This document shows positions 4,778 through 6,251 of a stretch of DNA of 6,251 nt, piece by piece (within the stretch, counting starts at the first letter, position 1; every line of letters starts with the position of its first letter). Source of the stretch: Rhizobiaceae bacterium (lineage in GTDB: Bacteria > Pseudomonadota > Alphaproteobacteria > Rhizobiales > Rhizobiaceae); the NCBI GenBank assembly GCA_020696915.1, contig JAJFMR010000331.1, positions 1 to 6,251 of the forward strand. The letters are read 5' to 3'. The position numbers were made by a program, and so were the translations under genes. Below the pieces are notes generated by a model, which worked only from the letters and a program-made list of their open reading frames with translations, did not search any database and was not told the origin of the DNA.

Positions 4778-6251
4778 CTATTCCACGGTCACCGATTTCG
4801 CGAGATTGCGCGGCTGGTCGACGTCGGTACCCATGAACACGGCCGTGAAGTAGGCGAGCATCTGCACCGGCAGCGCATAGATTATCGGGGCGATGATGTC
4901 GGGCACGTCCGGAAGCACGATCGTCTCCATGGCGTCCACGGTGGCGGCGGCGGCTCCCTTCCGGTCGGTGATCAGGATGATCCTGCCGCCGCGCGCGGCG
5001 ACCTCCTGCATGTTCGACACGGTCTTCTCGAAGACCCGGTCATGCGGTGCGATCACGATTACCGGCATCTCCTCGTCAACCAGCGCGATCGGTCCGTGCT
5101 TCAGTTCGCCGGCGGCGTAGCCTTCGGCGTGGATATAGGAGATTTCCTTGAGCTTCAGGGCGCCTTCCATGGCGAGCGGATAGCTGGTGTCGCGGCCGAG
5201 ATAGAGCACGTGCCGGTAATGGGCGAGTGCGCGCGCCACCTTCTCGAGTTGCCCGTCGAGCTTGAGAACCTGGCTGGCATAGCGCGGCGCCTCGGAAAGG
5301 CTGCGCACCAGGCCCCGCTCCTGCGCCGCCGAAATGGTCCCGCGCGCCTTGGCCGCCGCTACTGCCAGCGAGGCGAGCACCGACAGCTGGCAGGTGAAGG
5401 CCTTGGTGGAGGCGACGCCGATCTCGGGCCCGGCGAGCGTCGGCAGCGTGACGTCGGCTTCCCGCGCGATCGTCGATTCCCGCACGTTGACAATGGCGCC
5501 TATCGGTACGCCTGCATTGCGGCAGTAGCGAAGCGACGCCAGCGTGTCGGCGGTTTCGCCCGACTGGGAAACGAACAGGGCTGCGCTTTTTGGCTGGATC
5601 GGCATTTCGCGGTAGCGGAACTCCGAGGCGATGTCGATGTCGACGGGCAGCCGGGCATAGCGTTCGAACCAGTACTTGCCGACGAGGCCGGCAAGGTAGG
5701 CCGTGCCGCAGGCCGAAATGACCAGCCTGTCGAGGCCGGCGAAGTCGAAGGGCAGGTCGAGCTTCCGCGACACGCCGCTGGTGAAATCCAGGTAGTGCGC
5801 CAGCGTTTGCGAAATCACCTCCGGCTGCTCATGGATCTCCTTCTCCATGAAATGCCGGTGGTTGCCCTTGTCGACCATGAAGCTGGTGCCGACCGACTGG
5901 CGGCGCTGCCTGTCCACGGGCGCCCCGGTCATGTCGTAGATCTGGGCGCGGCTGCGCCTGACGACCGCCCAGTCGCCGTCCTCGAGATAGGTGATGGACC
6001 GGGTGAACGGCGCCAGCGCGATGGCATCGGAGCCGATGTACATCTCGCCGTCGCCATGGCCAACGGCGAGCGGCGGGCCGTTGCGCGCCGCCACGATCAG
6101 ATCGTCGTCGCCACGGAACATGATGGCCAGCGCAAACGCTCCCTCGAGTCTCTTCAGCGCCCGGTACGCGGCATCCACGGGCTGGGCGCCCTGCTTCAGC
6201 TCCCGGGCAACGAGATGAGCCACCACCTCCGTGTCGGTCTGTGACTCGAAC
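4778..6251 (-). CDS. glmS: GlmS, glutamine--fructose-6-phosphate aminotransferase (isomerizing), C-terminal part cut by right window edge
   Basis: GlmS makes glucosamine-6-phosphate from fructose-6-phosphate and glutamine, the first step to UDP-GlcNAc for peptidoglycan and LPS. About 490 codons are visible, beginning within FESQTDTEVVAHL, the end of the glutaminase domain. By comparison with the 609-residue E. coli enzyme, roughly 117 N-terminal residues, including the catalytic Cys, lie outside the window. Numbering from the first visible codon, SIS domain 1 has SACGTAYLAGLV (from 179) and FVSQSGETADTLASLR (from 226), then EIGVASTKAFTCQLSVL (from 276). SIS domain 2 has EGALKLKEISYIHAEGY followed by AAGELKHGP, keeping the equivalents of E. 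coli Lys485, Glu488 and His504. The protein ends DVDQPRNLAKSVTVE, the family C-terminus carrying the sugar-binding Lys. The GTG at 6226 is an internal Val, not the start. No defect is seen. The DUF502 gene follows after 109 bp. Confidence 0.98.
   Translation of the reverse strand, partial: FESQTDTEVVAHLVARELKQGAQPVDAAYRALKRLEGAFALAIMFRGDDDLIVAARNGPPLAVGHGDGEMYIGSDAIALAPFTRSITYLEDGDWAVVRRSRAQIYDMTGAPVDRQRRQSVGTSFMVDKGNHRHFMEKEIHEQPEVISQTLAHYLDFTSGVSRKLDLPFDFAGLDRLVISACGTAYLAGLVGKYWFERYARLPVDIDIASEFRYREMPIQPKSAALFVSQSGETADTLASLRYCRNAGVPIGAIVNVRESTIAREADVTLPTLAGPEIGVASTKAFTCQLSVLASLAVAAAKARGTISAAQERGLVRSLSEAPRYASQVLKLDGQLEKVARALAHYRHVLYLGRDTSYPLAMEGALKLKEISYIHAEGYAAGELKHGPIALVDEEMPVIVIAPHDRVFEKTVSNMQEVAARGGRIILITDRKGAAAATVDAMETIVLPDVPDIIAPIIYALPVQMLAYFTAVFMGTDVDQPRNLAKSVTVE

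Noticed and set aside
4637..6244. 535-codon plus-strand open frame opposite glmS
   Set aside because: Antisense shadow of glmS with biased Arg/Gly/His/Asp composition; the minus-strand frame carries every GlmS motif and the hallmark C-terminus.

Overview
This window looks like core chromosome from a high-GC alphaproteobacterium, most likely Hyphomicrobiales/Rhizobiales (Phyllobacteriaceae or Rhizobiaceae type). The basis is the strongly GC-rich third codon positions, the rhizobial-style N-termini of RecG and of the DUF502 protein, and the gene order glmS - DUF502 - recG - sdhE - mfd. I recall that order as typical of this group but could not check it here. I see no insertion sequence, phage gene, CRISPR array, tRNA or rRNA, and no toxin or defence genes. 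It reads as housekeeping DNA rather than an accessory island.

Layout from left to right: (1) 1-1026, minus strand: the N-terminal 342 codons of mfd, the transcription-repair coupling factor, which runs off the left edge. (2) 1029-1322, minus strand: sdhE, an FAD-assembly factor for succinate dehydrogenase. It ends 2 nt before the mfd start, so the two genes form a tight operon behind a good sigma70-type promoter at 1349-1377. (3) 1323-1760: a 438-bp divergent intergenic region rich in inverted repeats. It holds a GC-rich double hairpin, an imperfect hairpin, a perfect 13-bp stem followed by a T-rich run on the minus strand (terminator-like), and a 12-bp palindrome overlapping a possible recG promoter. 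(4) 1761-3911, plus strand: complete recG. (5) 3955-4668, minus strand: a DUF502 family inner-membrane protein, convergent with recG. (6) 4669-4777: a leader with a possible promoter, an inverted repeat around its -10 box, and two near-identical direct repeats. (7) 4778-6251, minus strand: the C-terminal ~490 codons of glmS, which enters from the right edge.

Functionally, recG and mfd are two related SF2 DNA translocases that act on stalled replication forks and stalled RNA polymerase. Here they are transcribed divergently. sdhE belongs to respiration and glmS to the supply of amino sugars for peptidoglycan and LPS. The neighbourhood is conserved core rather than one pathway.

Most of the unexplained structure is in the recG-sdhE intergenic region and the DUF502 leader. 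The oddest protein-level features are a Val where RecG proteins normally carry Glu in motif V, and a short basic C-terminal tail on RecG built on a 15-bp tandem repeat. I did not find a convincing new biological system.
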